Positions 1 through 12,933 of a DNA stretch of 64,000 nucleotides are shown here, in pieces. The stretch spans positions 27,244,877 to 27,308,876 of the forward strand of contig CP137672.1 of assembly GCA_037976565.1 (NCBI GenBank). Direction: 5' to 3'. The translations under genes were made by a program, and so were the position numbers. A model generated the notes under the pieces. The model was not told the origin of the DNA. It did no database searches and worked only from the letters and a program-made list of their open reading frames with translations. Every line of letters begins with the position of its first letter. The stretch's first letter is position 1. The stretch comes from Mesocentrotus franciscanus. Its lineage: Eukaryota > Echinodermata > Echinoidea > Camarodonta > Strongylocentrotidae.

Positions 1-448
1 GACTTTAAAGGAATTCATTCCTATAAGGTACCCATGTTATCTTAACTGGGTAAGTATCAGAAGAATGACAAATGTTGGTTAATGTCTTGCCACAAAACAT
101 TAGTTTTGAGCTGAGGCTTGGACCCATGACATTTGCATGCCCAGTCAATGTTTAAACCACTGTGACATCTTGACATGACATTTCACAGAATTTTAAACAG
201 GTGTCTGTTAATACATGTACATATTTTAGTTCCATTGATCCAACTAAAAGGTATTTCATGACATCATACACATGCACACTACACTGTGTCTACATGAGGA
301 AAATACTGTATATCTCCTTTGTAATGTGATTTGGGGGTGATTTCCTTGTAGACCCGTTGTAAAAGGAAGTGACCTATTTCAATGCAGTGATTACCAGTGA
401 TCATTGAAACTTTTTTTGTTTGCTCATCTCTTGTTTTCATGTGCCAAG
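1..448 (+). other. AKAP10 intron, left edge of window
   Basis: This is intronic sequence upstream of the first visible AKAP10 exon. It is AT-rich and ends in a pyrimidine-rich tract and AG acceptor. No coding or repeat signal was recognised. Confidence 0.7.
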
Positions 449-3400
449 GGATTGGTAAGCTGGAGACGACAGACCAGCCCATCAATCGATCCCGGCTATG
501 TAAGAGCTTGAATGAAGCCCTTCACGACAACGGAGCCCTGCCCTACTTCATTCAATACATGGCGTCCTGTGACAGGAAACAACTCGTCCAGTTCTGGTTA
601 GCGGCAGAGAGCTTCAGCAATGCCTCTTGGTCCAAAATGAGAACAGACTCGATGACCGTGGGGGATTCCTCTGTTGCTGGAAACCATATAACAACAACAA
701 TACCAGAGGATCGGTCAGAGAATGTGGATCAAACTCAGAGCAAAGAAACAAACTTGTCTGTGATCAATAGCAAAGAGACTATATGTAATTCGAGAGAACC
801 TTCACTGGGAAGCAATTCAACCGAAGTGAAAAATAACAATATTGACTTGCCAAATGTGGATAAAGGTGATTCATCAAGTAAAGACACAAGAGTTGTAGTG
901 GAGCCTCCTGTATCTGTGGACAAGGAGAGTGAATCACCAAGTAGATCTCCTCAAAAGACTCACACAAGGGCGATGTCCGATTCAGCTGTAGGTGTCGGCA
1001 AGATGTTTGGTAGTGGTGCCAGTTTCCAGCCTGGTCATCAGAGACATAACTCATGGAAAGAAGTCGACCCAAGAACTGGTAATTTCTAAATGCTCCGCAT
1101 GAGTTTTTTTTTTTTCATTGCCTGGAGTGAATTATCTTTTGAGATGGAATTTGTATGGTTAAAGATCACAAATTTAAATTGTTATTTGCATTTAAAGATT
1201 GCATCCTCAAAGGTGTATGAAACTGGTAAGTACAAAATACTCTGATAAGATGATAAGAAAAGAACGATAGATATGCTTTTGCTGAAAAATAAATCTTCTT
1301 GGCTGAGTGTCCATTTTACCATGAATACATAAGATTTGATTCAGTTTGATTCAATGTAATGCTCTAATGCTCTTAAATCTATGTTTTTTAGATATTCAAG
1401 TGGGAGATACATTTCTTACCATTCTTTCTGTCCACATCACTTTGGAATTATTTTAATCTGAATTATAAGCTAAATGTCAATACAATCAAGCGATGTCTCT
1501 AGAAATTACACCAAATACTTTTGTCTATACATTTCTTATGAATATGATTTGTGTTTCTTTTTTTATTTCATATCCTGTACATGTACTTTCCTGAAAAAAT
1601 TGCATTAAATTAGATTAGTGTGTTTGTACATGTATGCTTAATAGCAATTATAGCTTCAGTTCAGTATAGATATTTTCATAATTCATTTGTTTAAAACTAA
1701 TCCAATCTGGCTCCCTTGAATTTATTCATGAGGTTACTGGTAATAAATTCTATTTTTAACGTGTTCAGTTGTATTAAGTAAAGCAAATACTGTACAATGA
1801 ATGCCCAATTCTTTACTAGGGAAGGTTGATACAAAAAAAAGTTTTCCAAATCCTGACATTCTTTACAAAAATAAGGTTGGATCGTTTTCTACTACTGTAT
1901 AGAAGCTCTACGTGATAGATTGATAAACAAATGCTAAATTCTCAGGTGAAGAAATAATTACTTATTCCAAAGTACACTCATTGTTTTCATCTATAGCGGT
2001 GGAGAGAGATGCCATTAACATATATACCAGGTACATCTGTAAAGATGCCACAGCACCCATCGGGGTTCCAGAGGATATTAGAATAGATATTATAGGTAAG
2101 TTCTACTGGATTTTATCATTCCCAGTGTTCCATTAAGGTTATTAAATATATGCTCCAGCCTCCAGGCTATATTTCAATACAACCATGGTTGGGGTTAGGT
2201 ATAATGGTGGGTCCAGGGTTAACAATTCGGAAGAATTCCGCTAGTGTAGGGGCAATTATTGCCAGAACATGTGTTTTATTATGATGTTATGGTTGAATTC
2301 AGTTTGAATTTATTCATTAATTTTTGAGAGAAAAAAATACATGCTGGAAATTTTTGAGCAAAATGGTTATCACATTGGACTTTAATACTGTACACCTTCT
2401 TTGTTTACCAGCATGCAAGAAATATTATAGAAAATTCTCACTTTTGGTATTTTTGAGTACTTTGCTGCCCAAAGCTGTCCAGATTTCAAATGGTATCATT
2501 AAAAGCTTTGATTGTTAAGACCTTGAACAAAGTGTGAAGATACTTCAGTGTAGCATGATATTTTAGAAGATAAAATATCAGTTCAAAGAGTTGTAATTTC
2601 ATTGTATTTTTATTCTTTTCCAGCCAAGATTTGTCCCAAAGATGGCCAGTTTGATCCAGACAGTTTCAAAGCGGCCCAGAGCTATGCATTCGGTGTTATG
2701 GAGAAGCAGTGAGTATATTACAATTCAGTATGAGTGTTAACTTTTGAGTTATGAAAGATCAAAAGTTTCACATTAATGTTTTTAAGACCTAGTTATTTTA
2801 TGTCCTGTTCTTTATACTGCTCTTTTGTTTGCTCTGAAGATTGATTAAATACATGTCCTTCAATTAGAGTTTAGTTTCACTGATTGATATTCTCTGTATC
2901 ACAAATACTCTTTACCTCGAAACCTTCAAAACAAATGCATTAACCCTATACAGGGCATTGGCAGTTATTCTAGAAGGTGTTCTTTTGTTAGTTAATTATA
3001 CATGAAATGTGCAATGATTGACATTTCTTATACTGAAATTTATTTTCATTTGACAAATTGGAAATCATTTAAAACTGTGCAAGATGTTCTTTTGTTCATA
3101 TGTGAAATGTACAAACCGACATAATTACTTCAACTAGTTTACATCAAACATGATGTTTTTATTCATTTTGTGTTCAGATATTTCCAGTCATTCCTGATGA
3201 GTGAATTCCATTGTAAATATCAGATAGATGTACTAACGAGTGGGCGTGTCTACCTGGCAGACATACTCTACAACGATGTAGCCACCTTCTACTTCATGGA
3301 GGTAACTCACTTCAATCTCTCCTTTAAAATAATTGAAGATAATAAATATGATAATGAGATAATTAATATAATAATGAATTGGAAATAAGAATGATAGCTT

Positions 3401-6400
3401 GATGCATATGGTTCTCTTCCTCACGATACAAAGTGCTGATTTTTTATCATATTTATTCACTTTGGTTAAAGAATGTTAGATCTGACAGTGATTCCATACA
3501 ACTTTTGCTTGTTTTGCATATAGCCCCCGAGTCCCAGAGAAATGTGTAATACACCACATAATCACTCATCTGAAACATTCTCACATCATTCATGTTGTAG
3601 TACCTGGAGCAAGAGAATGCCGTCCATCTGCTGCAGTTCTGGTTGGCTGGAGAGAACTTTCAGCAGCATTTATTATCGCAGCAAGGGCAGTATGACCCTA
3701 TGGAGGCTCAGAATGATGCTATGGTGCTCTATGAAAAGTAAGATATCACTCAGCATGTCACACAATATTTTCTTTCTTGAAGATCTTATCATTTTATTTT
3801 GTAGGTTGTAGATGTTGGAAATCCTGCTAATACCATAAACCAATTGCTATTTAAGAGGCCATGTCCTCTGTTTGGAGCCTGAAGGATGTTAAATCTATGT
3901 AAAATGATTAGTTACCGGTAGTACTCTTCTGTGTCCACAGAGATTAATAATTTCTATATTAAACACCCAAACTTTTTGTCAGATTTTCAAAGATGGATAG
4001 CAAGACACTGGCATTTCTGAGATGCAGATAAGTTTTTCTATCTCTCTATAAGTTGAATATACAAATGAAGATGAAAGATAATTCATATTCTGACCTTTGT
4101 TATAATTCGGAGGTGTGAAAATGTTCTGTCAAATTTATGGACAGCTGTGTGTGCACACTTTGCTTAACCCTTGGGATTTGGCTCTCCTTGCAGAGATTAC
4201 ATTAAAATTCATGGTTGTTGTGGTTGGGGTATGAGGCACATCTGCACATATACCTTTTGATGCAGGTGGAGCAATCAAGACCATATTGAACATGTCATTA
4301 CTATTTCCATTTTGCTACTAAATGTTATCTTTAACCAACAGGTACTTTTCGTTGCAAGCTACCAGCCCCTTAGGCTTTGATGATAAAATCCGATTTGAGG
4401 TGGAGAGTAATATATGTCGGGAACGTGGACCGCTACCATCATGCTTCTCTGCACCCATGAGACAAACCTATACTACACTAGAAACAGTAAGTATTCATAA
4501 ACCCCAATGAGGGGGAAGGATGGGGATTGGGATGGGATGATGGGGGGTGGGGTGAGAGGGAGGTGAGAGGGAGGTGAGAGGAAGGGCAAGTGGGAGAGGG
4601 AAGAGAGGGGACAGAGGTAGAGAGGGAGATCGGGTGGATATAGAGATAGGAGGAGAGGAGGAATGATACAGAGATACATAGAGGGAGAAAAATGAACATA
4701 ATGCTTCATGTACATTATGCATTTTAATCTGTCATTTTTTCATATGTCTCAAATCCAAGAAAGGCATATGACATGTCTAGTTTATTCTGCCCATGCAATA
4801 ATGCTTTCTGATTTCCTTACACATTTCTAGATGCATTTTCCTGGGTTTCTGCGCACCGATCTGTACTACAAGTTCCTCAACGAGCTCATCAGCAACATCA
4901 AGAGTGAGCACGGGTCTATGGCTTCTGCCGCAGGGTCTGTTGCCACGGCCCTGTATGATGATCAATCGTCCGTCTCCTCTGAGCCCACTACTAAAGGGAT
5001 GCGCAACACCCTGCTAGCAGAGGGCAATGTGGTCAAGCTCTTTGATGGGGATCTTAATATCGACCAGATGAAGTTTGATCCAGACAGTCTCTGGCAGAGA
5101 CCTCAAGCAGGGTGAGATGATTATGTCAGATTGGTCATATGCTACATGTATATTGGTCTGTCCCACTTATGGTCATGTATACCAATGATCCTTTATGTAT
5201 GCCTTGGTCCTTGGTCCTAAACATAACCCTTAGCCTAAACCTTATTATGAACTAACTCTAAATCTAACCCTAACTTAATAACACTAAACATTATCCCAAT
5301 CATAACACTACACCTATCCCTACACCTAAACTTAGACCCAACTTTAGGCATAACCTTTATGATCTAGATATTTGGGGAGGACCTATTTTGGATAAGACCA
5401 TTGGGATCTGTCACCAGTGAGATTACAACTATATATATGCATCTTTACTCTTGTTTTTGTATTGTTTCAGTAATTTTGGTGAGCAAATTATTCATCTATT
5501 GATGACACTCATGGCGGAATTTGTTTTCATGATAATTTTCAAAATTAGCCAAGCTTCTGATCTAAAGCTTGTATAAAGTGGAAAAAAGAATCATGCATTG
5601 ACAATGCTGCAGGTCTTAAGTAGCGGAGAGCAGAGTATAGTATTGGCCAGAAAAAAAAAATGCCCTCCTCTCCAACTGGTTAAGTTTTGTATTTATCTTG
5701 CTCATCCTATTTTTTCTTCTTCAGGAATACCGGTATGATGTTTGGTAAGATGGATCATCTAGGTCAGTTTGTACCTGAATATGAACCAGATCCAGAGTCA
5801 CTTCTGAAGAGAAATTTGTCCACTAAATTCTCTCTCAAGAAATTTGTTACCAAAGAGGAAGATAAGGTGGGTTGTGTTTATACGTTCTTGAAATAATTTT
5901 ATTGAAACAATTTGAAAAGTATATGGTTCTTGAATGTTGGATTTATTTCTATATACCTTGACTTATCTGTATGTTTTTAGAGGCCGTTGGTTTGCTCTGA
6001 GTTGCAAAAAGTCTGGATGCTTCAACTCTTGCACAATAAGCCTAATTTTGAAAAAATGATTTGAACATTAAATCCATTTTATTTCAAGCATGTCTGTGTG
6101 AATACTAAAATTCATGCGGCTAATGTTCAGTGTACTACCTAATTTCAGGTCTTGACATCTCCCCATCGTTAGTTCTTTTCAGGCATTATATCGTGCAGCA
6201 CATGTAGTGCTCAATTATGTCTTGGCCTCATTCCATGCTCACATGGTAAAATCAACAGGTGTCTGTGTAAAATGATCCCAGGGAGTTTACTTGTTCCATT
6301 CCATAGATTCATTTAGATTTATCTAGCTTTATGGGGAAAGTCTATTGTTTTGTGCTGTTGTAATAAGGAGATCAACCACAGTGAATTAAAGATATTTTGT

Positions 6401-6546
6401 TTGTATATATTTGTTTTCAGAGTAAAGAAGAGATGGCTTTGAAGATAGCCCAGATGATCATCAACGATGTCAACATGCAAACCCAGGGATTAGCAGGGGA
6501 CGATATACCATCCCCTACTGCAGCTAAACCACCACAGGGATTATAG
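449..6546 (+). CDS. AKAP10: A-kinase anchor protein 10 (dual-RGS AKAP), 3' part, 9 exons
   Basis: The product tethers protein kinase A regulatory subunits to membranes and carries tandem RGS domains. Exons (all keep phase): 449-1078, 1997-2095, 2624-2708, 3178-3301, 3601-3737, 4342-4486, 4831-5111, 5725-5866, 6421-6546 (TAG), giving 588 residues in the window. Exon one here begins RGS-A (ALPYFIQYMASCDRKQLVQF), followed by a Ser/Asp-rich insert. RGS-B runs from YICKDATAPIGVPEDIRIDI through FMEYLEQENAVHLLQFWLAG to GFDDKIRFEVESNICRERGP and GFLRTDLYYKFLNEL. The C-terminus has the amphipathic PKA-binding helix EEMALKIAQMIINDVNMQ, matching the position and pattern of the human D-AKAP2 helix. The human protein ends in a PDZ ligand (TKL); this one ends PPQGL, so the ligand appears absent. 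Upstream exons with the start codon lie left of position 1. The ATG at 397 is intronic: a pyrimidine-rich AG acceptor at 447-448 opens the exon. Family identity is very secure. Confidence 0.95.
5215..5345. repeat. Degenerate CCCTAA-type repeat, copy 1 (AKAP10 intron)
   Basis: A run of imperfect CCTAAAC/ACCCTAA-like units of irregular length lies in the intron after AKAP10 exon 7. Similar tracts occur at 39583-39700, 44705-44800 and 47597-47715. It is too irregular to be an interstitial telomere array. Confidence 0.6.
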
Positions 6547-8130
6547 CACAGGATGCCATACTTATCTCATCAGAAGAGATGATAAAAGGCCAGTCCCAGT
6601 GACTGATAATGATAACAATAACTGCAAATGATTCCCGAAAGGTTCTTGAAGGTATTTGATATTGGTGTAGTAATGCCTCTGATGTGAAAAAATAGGTGCT
6701 GAAGTTTCACTAGGTTATAGGTCAAATTTTGTGGCTTTGTATATTTCCTTCCAATATATCATCTCTATGGGAGGGAACTATGTGGAGCTCCATGAAATGA
6801 CTTGACTAATCAGGAAAATCTTTGGTGATGTAATTATCTCTCTCAACGAGTGTTTGAGTACTGGTAAATAATGAGATGGGACCTGCAACACCGATAGCCA
6901 TTAAATTTTTGGTGTTAAATTTCAGGATCGAGGCTGATTTGAGAACAGTTTATGGTTGGAGTTATCGTTATCATTATTGGTCAACTGGGACCAGTCACGA
7001 AGGTTTGCATGGTGTTTGTAAGGTGTTTGAAGCTGGTGTGCATCATATATATATATATATAGGACAATTTGATTCTCTTGCCAAATGAATACAATTTATT
7101 AGCATAGACGGATATATATGTATGTCGACTTCTGTTGTATGAAGTGTTGCAGCTCGTAGTGGTAGATACATCAAGATTTGAGAGTCAGATGACAGTATCA
7201 ATTGTCTCTTGATGGATATCTTTATGCCTCCCGGAAACTTTGGTCAGCATGTGATCAATAATGATGTGCAAGAGGGTTCAGTCTTGATGACATCAATCGC
7301 ACACTGAGCTGTCTCATATTTTCTATAAGTGAAGGTTGTTAACTACTCGTGTAATGCAGCTTGTTAGTGTAGACATAAGCATATGTGTTTGTCAGCTAGA
7401 TTGAAAATACATTAAAATAATTCAGTTGAATTCATTTGTTGGATATGATTTCATTTTGGTATAATACACATTTTCCATTGACACCAGAGGGATCATGGAC
7501 TTAATATCAAACAGGTTAATAAGTTTCTAAGATTCAAATCCAGTTACTGGTACTTGTGAGCTTTCAAATCTTCCAATCACATGAGAAAAGAATCAATAGT
7601 GCCAGAGAAGGAGTCCATATATATATTTCATATACATCTAATAGCCATAGTAGAAAGTCCAATTGTTCTTTGGTCCCACTTGTGCATATTTTTGTTTGTT
7701 TACCAATTTGATTATTCCAACAACCTTCTTGTCTTTTGTAGTATTCTTAAATTGCTACATTATCAAACATTAAAAATCAAATAAGGATATATAAAATGCA
7801 ATCCATCAAGATCACTTGTACTTTGTAGTTCAGTTCAGTTCAACATGTTTCAGCACCATAGTTCAATATGGTGGATAACTGGGATGTTTACTATTGTGTT
7901 TTCAGCCGATTTGTAAGGCCAGATGACAATCAACACCCTCATTTCTATGGAAATCCAACCTCCTAAATTTGTTTTTAAGTACACAGCCTCACCAGTGCTG
8001 TCTTATCGGCCAAATTTTCTAATAATCTGACAAAATGGAAGAAAAAGATTTTTTGGTATATGATTGTGTTGTTGGTATATTTGTCAAAATCATTAACATC
8101 AAAACGTGTATTTAGGGAAATAAACTGTGG
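6547..8130 (+). other. AKAP10 3' UTR and downstream sequence
   Basis: This non-coding AT-rich sequence follows the AKAP10 stop. A perfect AATAAA at 8119-8124 is a candidate distal poly(A) signal, and ATTAAA at 7411 is a candidate proximal one; neither can be chosen from sequence alone. A short (AT)n run lies near 7047-7062. Confidence 0.45.
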
Positions 8131-8829
8131 TATGTTTCATATTACTCACAAAATATCTGGTTGTATTGGATGTGGATTGTGAATTATTGATCAATCTCAA
8201 GTTTTAGAATTTCAGTAATACGTGTATATAAGAAGCTGGTGACCCTGTTAAAAAGCTTGCCATGTTCTTCCCATTGTATATTATTACATCCCTACTTACT
8301 TTCATTGTAAACTTTAATTAGTAGAAAATAGCGACATAAGTTAGGAAAGTGTTTTTGCCTTGCTAGTAATGTTTTTTTCTCCAAAAATGTCTCTTTATTT
8401 GTTTATTTTTTAAATCTTCTTAATGAATTCTTTAACTAATCATGAAAACAAGAAGGGTCTGCATAATTATCACTTGGAAATGGAACTATGTCAAAACTTT
8501 TCAAATTCTTGTTGCTATTCTCCCTTTCATCTCTGTTCAAGTTGTCACACAGTAGAGCATTGATTGCATATGTCTCATACATACATGTACTACATGTATT
8601 CAAATTGTGTGTATTTTTCGCATTCACGACATAACATCAATTATTGTATACTACTGGCTTTCTGGCCATTTGGAATATATACGTGTAATAGGTCATAATG
8701 GCTTAGTGAAATCAATAGATACATTATATTTTGAGGAACTGATATATTTTGCTTTTAGTAATTATCTAAATGAATTGCTTGGAGGCACTGTGCTTTCTGG
8801 TAGTCTGTCCGTCCAAGATGTGAACTCTA

Positions 8830-9240
8830 CATATTATAACTCATGAGTTTTAAATCACTTTGGTTTACATTTCTAGGAGAGTGTGCATTGCTTTCATTTG
8901 GTCCAATCGTAGGTGAAGTTTGTGATAAGTTTATATAGTTCGACATTTGAGCACAGAAATCTTCATAACTTATAGCACATGAGTTCTGTTCAGTGAATTG
9001 CATGTCAAGAGTTACTGGTTTACGTAAATTGATTCCAACTTCAATATGAAAATGTGCGCCGATATCAGAACAATCGATCTCATTGAATGAATTTACACAG
9101 TTCGGACCACTTTGGTCATTTCGATCTGTGGCTAGCGTTTTGCTGCTCTGCACAGGTTGAATGATGTCGATCTGCGAGCTGCAAAATTGGCCTGTCACAG
9201 CTAGATGTTGGGGCGCTGTTAATAGTGAATCCACCCTATT
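8830..9240 (-). other. Unassigned minus-strand open frame, possible terminal exon
   Basis: This open frame of about 136 codons reads on the minus strand from an apparent acceptor (pyrimidine-rich CTTTTCACACTTAG, revcomp of about 9241-9254) to a TAG near 8827. The frame is open from the first base after the AG and does not begin with ATG, as expected for an internal or terminal exon. Composition is Ser/Asn/Gln-rich with no domain I recognise. No upstream exon was found between it and TUBD1. It may be a lineage-specific terminal exon or a chance frame in AT-rich DNA. Confidence 0.25.
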
Positions 9241-9636
9241 CTAAGTGTGAAAAGCATGATAGTCTACTGATGATGCAGTAATTACTGATGTAATCCTTTG
9301 TGATCTTTTGTGTCATATTGGTGATATTATGTGAAAGATGTGATCAAAACAATGAAAGCAATATTAATTATGTGTTATTATAGGTGGTTGTCTGTACTTT
9401 TGTGTGATGTACATACTGCAGGAAGTATTTTATCAAGATTGTGATGACTCTTAGAAGTGATACTGGTATCTGTTGTTTTCTCATTATGAGATGTAATGCA
9501 TGATTTAAGATCAAATTAGTGGGCAAGTCTGTAGCTAGCCTGTTATTAGTTCTAAAAGTAATTTATTAGCTGTTGTATTGTGACAAGGTATTCTTAATTA
9601 CTTTTTCCTAGCTGCTAAATGACACGAGTAAATAAT

Positions 9637-9840
9637 ATATGTGGCTCAGTGGTACAGCAGTGGTTTTGTAACCACGGGTCCTGGGTTCAAAACCAAGTTG
9701 ATGTGTTGGTGCCCTTTGGTAAGGCATTATTCCTCAGTCCCAAGTCCCTCAGAGAGGACTTAGAGCTGTCGGTCCCCTGGTTGCATACTATACAAGCTTA
9801 CACATGGTTTCTCAGCAGTCGGGTTAAAGAAACAAACTAA
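9637..9840 (+). repeat. tRNA-derived SINE
   Basis: The left end is tRNA-like: TGGCTCAGTGG matches the pol III A box consensus, and GGTTCAAAACC about 35 bases later matches the B box. The body that follows (GTTGGTGCCCTTTGGTAAGG) resembles tRNA-unrelated SINE bodies of marine animals. It is not a functional tRNA, since the acceptor stem does not pair and the sequence runs on into the body. The orientation given follows the A and B boxes. Confidence 0.7.
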
Positions 9841-11284
9841 TGCACATCAATACTAGATCCTAAAAGAGAGCTGAAAGAAAAATTCCGGTTTATTCTGAAA
9901 TGAATTTTGAAAAGCAATCTCTTCTACACCAAAATTTAATGGAAGGCCCTAAAATTTGCTCGAGTTGATAAATAGCTTAATATATCAGTCATCACAACTT
10001 CCAGTTTAATTGGAATTCCAGAAAATCAATACCACTTTTACATCCACATAACCCTCATAACATGCTTGATTTGGCAATACACCTATGGCATTAACGTAAC
10101 TTTTGGAAAGGGGGGAGGGGTGGATGGATAGACAACCACAAATTTCCCATCAGGATTCCTTAAATCTATATCTGCATGGTTTCAGATTTTCAAATTATCC
10201 AACAAAATCAAAAGGGGTGGCGGGTCGGATGGATGGATGTCGGACATCCCTTATAGCAACAGCCTTTATTTATCGTGTGTGCTCTGCAAAATGTCTGATT
10301 TGTGTATATCACTGCATGAAATTATTTGCAATTAATACATGTTACATTCATTCCATTGTAAACTGCATTGAAATATAAATGTAATGCACAAAAGTGTCAA
10401 AAATTGTTTCTTTTGTCATTCCACACTGTATCGTATTGCACCATATTGCTAGTTTTAATTAGAAACTAAAGGTTTTGGTTGATTTTCACCGTCTTCGAAT
10501 AGGGTATGTATTTTTACCTCATGAATTTAGGTGAATATTCTTTATTTTTATTAAAAAAATACCTCCACAAGCTGCATGTAGAATAGTATGTAGCAACATT
10601 TATTATTACTAAAGGATTTGTGTTCTGTAGATAACATACAAGTAGAATAGTGAAAATGAATTTCATGGAGTACGGTAGTAATACTCTGCCATTCTCACCT
10701 ATGCTGCATCTCTGGAATTTCTTTTTTCTTGTAACTTTGAATTTTCCATGCTTGCGTAAACTAGTGTTCATCGTTTTATATTGTCTAGAAATGCTATCCT
10801 CCATTATAAATGTAGGCTTTATTTTTATACAGAGGTGCAGCTCTATATTCAGATTATATCAGTAATAGTTTTTGTTAAAGTGTACCAATGACCTCAAATT
10901 GTTTCTTTATGTGAGGGGGTTCGATGTCACTATACTATATCAAAAATATGAGCTTCAAATATTACTTCTATTGCAAGTTTTTACACTCGGAATTAACATA
11001 GAAAGTGACTTGTGGGTAGTTTTATTGAGGCACCCGTACCCTCTCGCATAGAATAAGGTACGCAGCCTGACTTACGATACGTTCTGTGCATGGGATTTTA
11101 TGTTATTCTCTATTTTCTTCATACTCCAGGTCTGTTGGTCCACCTCTTTGAGGTTATTTTATACATTCTTGCTATAACCAAATACAAAAAAAAAGTGATT
11201 GGTACACTTTAAAATCAATACCGGTAATGTTGTTTGTTCATTGATAGTTACTTTGTTTTCCCTATCCCTAACAGTGCATAAGGA

Positions 11285-11413
11285 CAGGGCCGTAGCCAGA
11301 GTTTGATGTTTGGGGCACATACATGTAATTGATCGACGTCCTGGGGAGGGTCTATGAGGATGGGTGTATGATCTTGAATTTTTTTGGGGGCACGTGCCCT
11401 CTACGGCCTGCAT
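11285..11413. mobile_element. Candidate short MITE-like element with GGCCGTAG ends
   Basis: CAGGGCCGTAGCCAGAG at the left and CCCTCTACGGCCTG at the right form terminal inverted repeats (core GGCCGTAG/CTACGGCC) about 110 bases apart, with a G-rich interior. The pattern fits a small non-autonomous DNA element. No clear target-site duplication was seen. Confidence 0.4.
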
Positions 11414-12459
11414 AGGGACTGCATTTGTGGTGATATGCACATTAGAAATAAAGTTCATTAGTATTATTATTGTTACTTAAGGTGCGTTCCACTCTATTTG
11501 TGAATAGTGTGTTGATAACACTTATTTAATGAATCAACCCTTTCAATGCTACAGTTCTCTTTTATGTAGCAAAGAACCATAGAGGTGTGTGCTTAAAAGA
11601 AACCTGTTGTATTGACTTGATTTGCATTCAATTCTCCCCATCACAGGTTGGGAGCTGCTCCAGGAACTTTTAGAATTCTGCAAAATTTTGTAGCAAAAGT
11701 TTTTAACATATAAATTGTTTCAAGCCAGGCTTCCGAACATATGGGAAGAGAGATTTATAACTGTGAATAGTAGTGCTATATATAATAATTCTTGTTTGAC
11801 GAATTACATTACTTCTGTGCTTATATATTTAAGAAGTTAGGGGAGATTTTTAAATTTTTCAATCATTATTTTTTGTTGCTGTAAATTAGAAATTTATTTG
11901 CGAGACTTACTCTCTAAATTTGTATTATATCTTAATTCAAAACATTTTTTTCTGAAGATTCGCAATCTTATTCAAGGTTCATCACAGCAATCAGGGCTAT
12001 TTATGGGTGATGATGTATTATCCAATGATGAAATGTGGAACTTGTTACTTGTAAGTCTACTAATAGCTCGATATACCACAGTTATTATGAAATGTCCAAT
12101 GTACATTGTATATATCCATTACTATTTTGTCCAATTGGAGGTGTTTTATATGTGAAATCTTATGCGATCCAAGACGTTTTTGTATGTGATGTTGAATTAT
12201 CTTAGCATGGTATTGCCAATCACTAATAATACAGGTCAAAGAAATATATGTACTGTACATGTATGGAATATTATCAGAAATATAACATTTTTGAGTATAT
12301 GTTATCTTCTTGTGAAAATTTAATGGCCATTTTTAATTGTGAATCTTCTCCAACTATCAGTATAAGAGAATATCACGAAATAAAGGCTAGTTTGTAAGGT
12401 GAAATGAGAGTAACAAATGGAAAAGAGAAAGGAGTAGGAGATGGCAGAGACAGGGAAAT

Positions 12460-12612
12460 ATATATATATATAGAGAGAGAAAGAGGGGGAGAGGAGAGAA
12501 AGAGATAGAGAGAGCCAGAGACAGATATCTTGTACTGTATCTCCTATTATCCTACATTTCTAACCCCTTCCTGTTTCTTCTCTTCATCTCTCTCTCTCTC
12601 TCTCTCTCTCAC
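12460..12612. repeat. GA-rich and TC-rich microsatellites
   Basis: A (TA)n/(GA)n purine-rich stretch near 12460-12520 is followed by a (TC)n tract near 12586-12611. The two are roughly inverted in base composition and lie about 1 kb beyond the 3' end of TUBD1. Confidence 0.8.
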
Positions 12613-12911
12613 CTGTATCTTTCTTAGGCATGTTTGTTATTATTGACCAAAAAATAAAAGGTACCAGTACATGTAATTGTATTGAATATCTTACAGTCTA
12701 TGCTTTACACATCAAAAAATGAACGATGAACAAACAAAAAAAATACCAAGAGATGGGAGAATCTTCAGCCTGATAAGGAGTGCTTCTAAAAAAAAAGTTT
12801 TGGAGTACAAGATCTATAGATTGTCATCATAATTACAAATACATGTAGACAATAGAGTGTCTTAAAAGTATCGAGTCATAGTTCATAGCAAAACCACTCG
12901 AAGCTAATCAC

Positions 12912-12917
12912 TTTATT
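12912..12917 (-). terminator. TUBD1 poly(A) signal
   Basis: TTTATT on the plus strand is a perfect AATAAA on the minus strand. It lies only 16 bases past the TUBD1 stop codon, implying a very short 3' UTR. Confidence 0.7.
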
Positions 12918-12933
12918 GGGCTTCAGATTTGAT

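Larger units (their letters stand above)
9841..12911. other. Intergenic region between AKAP10 and TUBD1
   Basis: This gap between convergent genes is AT-rich with no convincing exon. It holds a small inverted-repeat element at 11285-11413, a repeated GGATGGATG-type G-rich motif near 10109-10135 and 10213-10240, and GA/TC microsatellites near 12460-12612. Confidence 0.5.

Noticed and set aside
397..448. ATG at 397 as the AKAP10 start
   Set aside because: The residues before 449 do not fit the family, and a pyrimidine-rich AG acceptor ends at 448; AKAP10 has upstream exons.
4473..4722. Three overlapping Pro/Ser/Leu-rich minus-strand frames
   Set aside because: They are reverse-strand readings of a purine-rich GGGAGGTGAGAG tract in an AKAP10 intron.
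9640..9710. Functional tRNA gene
   Set aside because: A and B boxes are present, but the acceptor and D arms do not pair and a SINE body follows.
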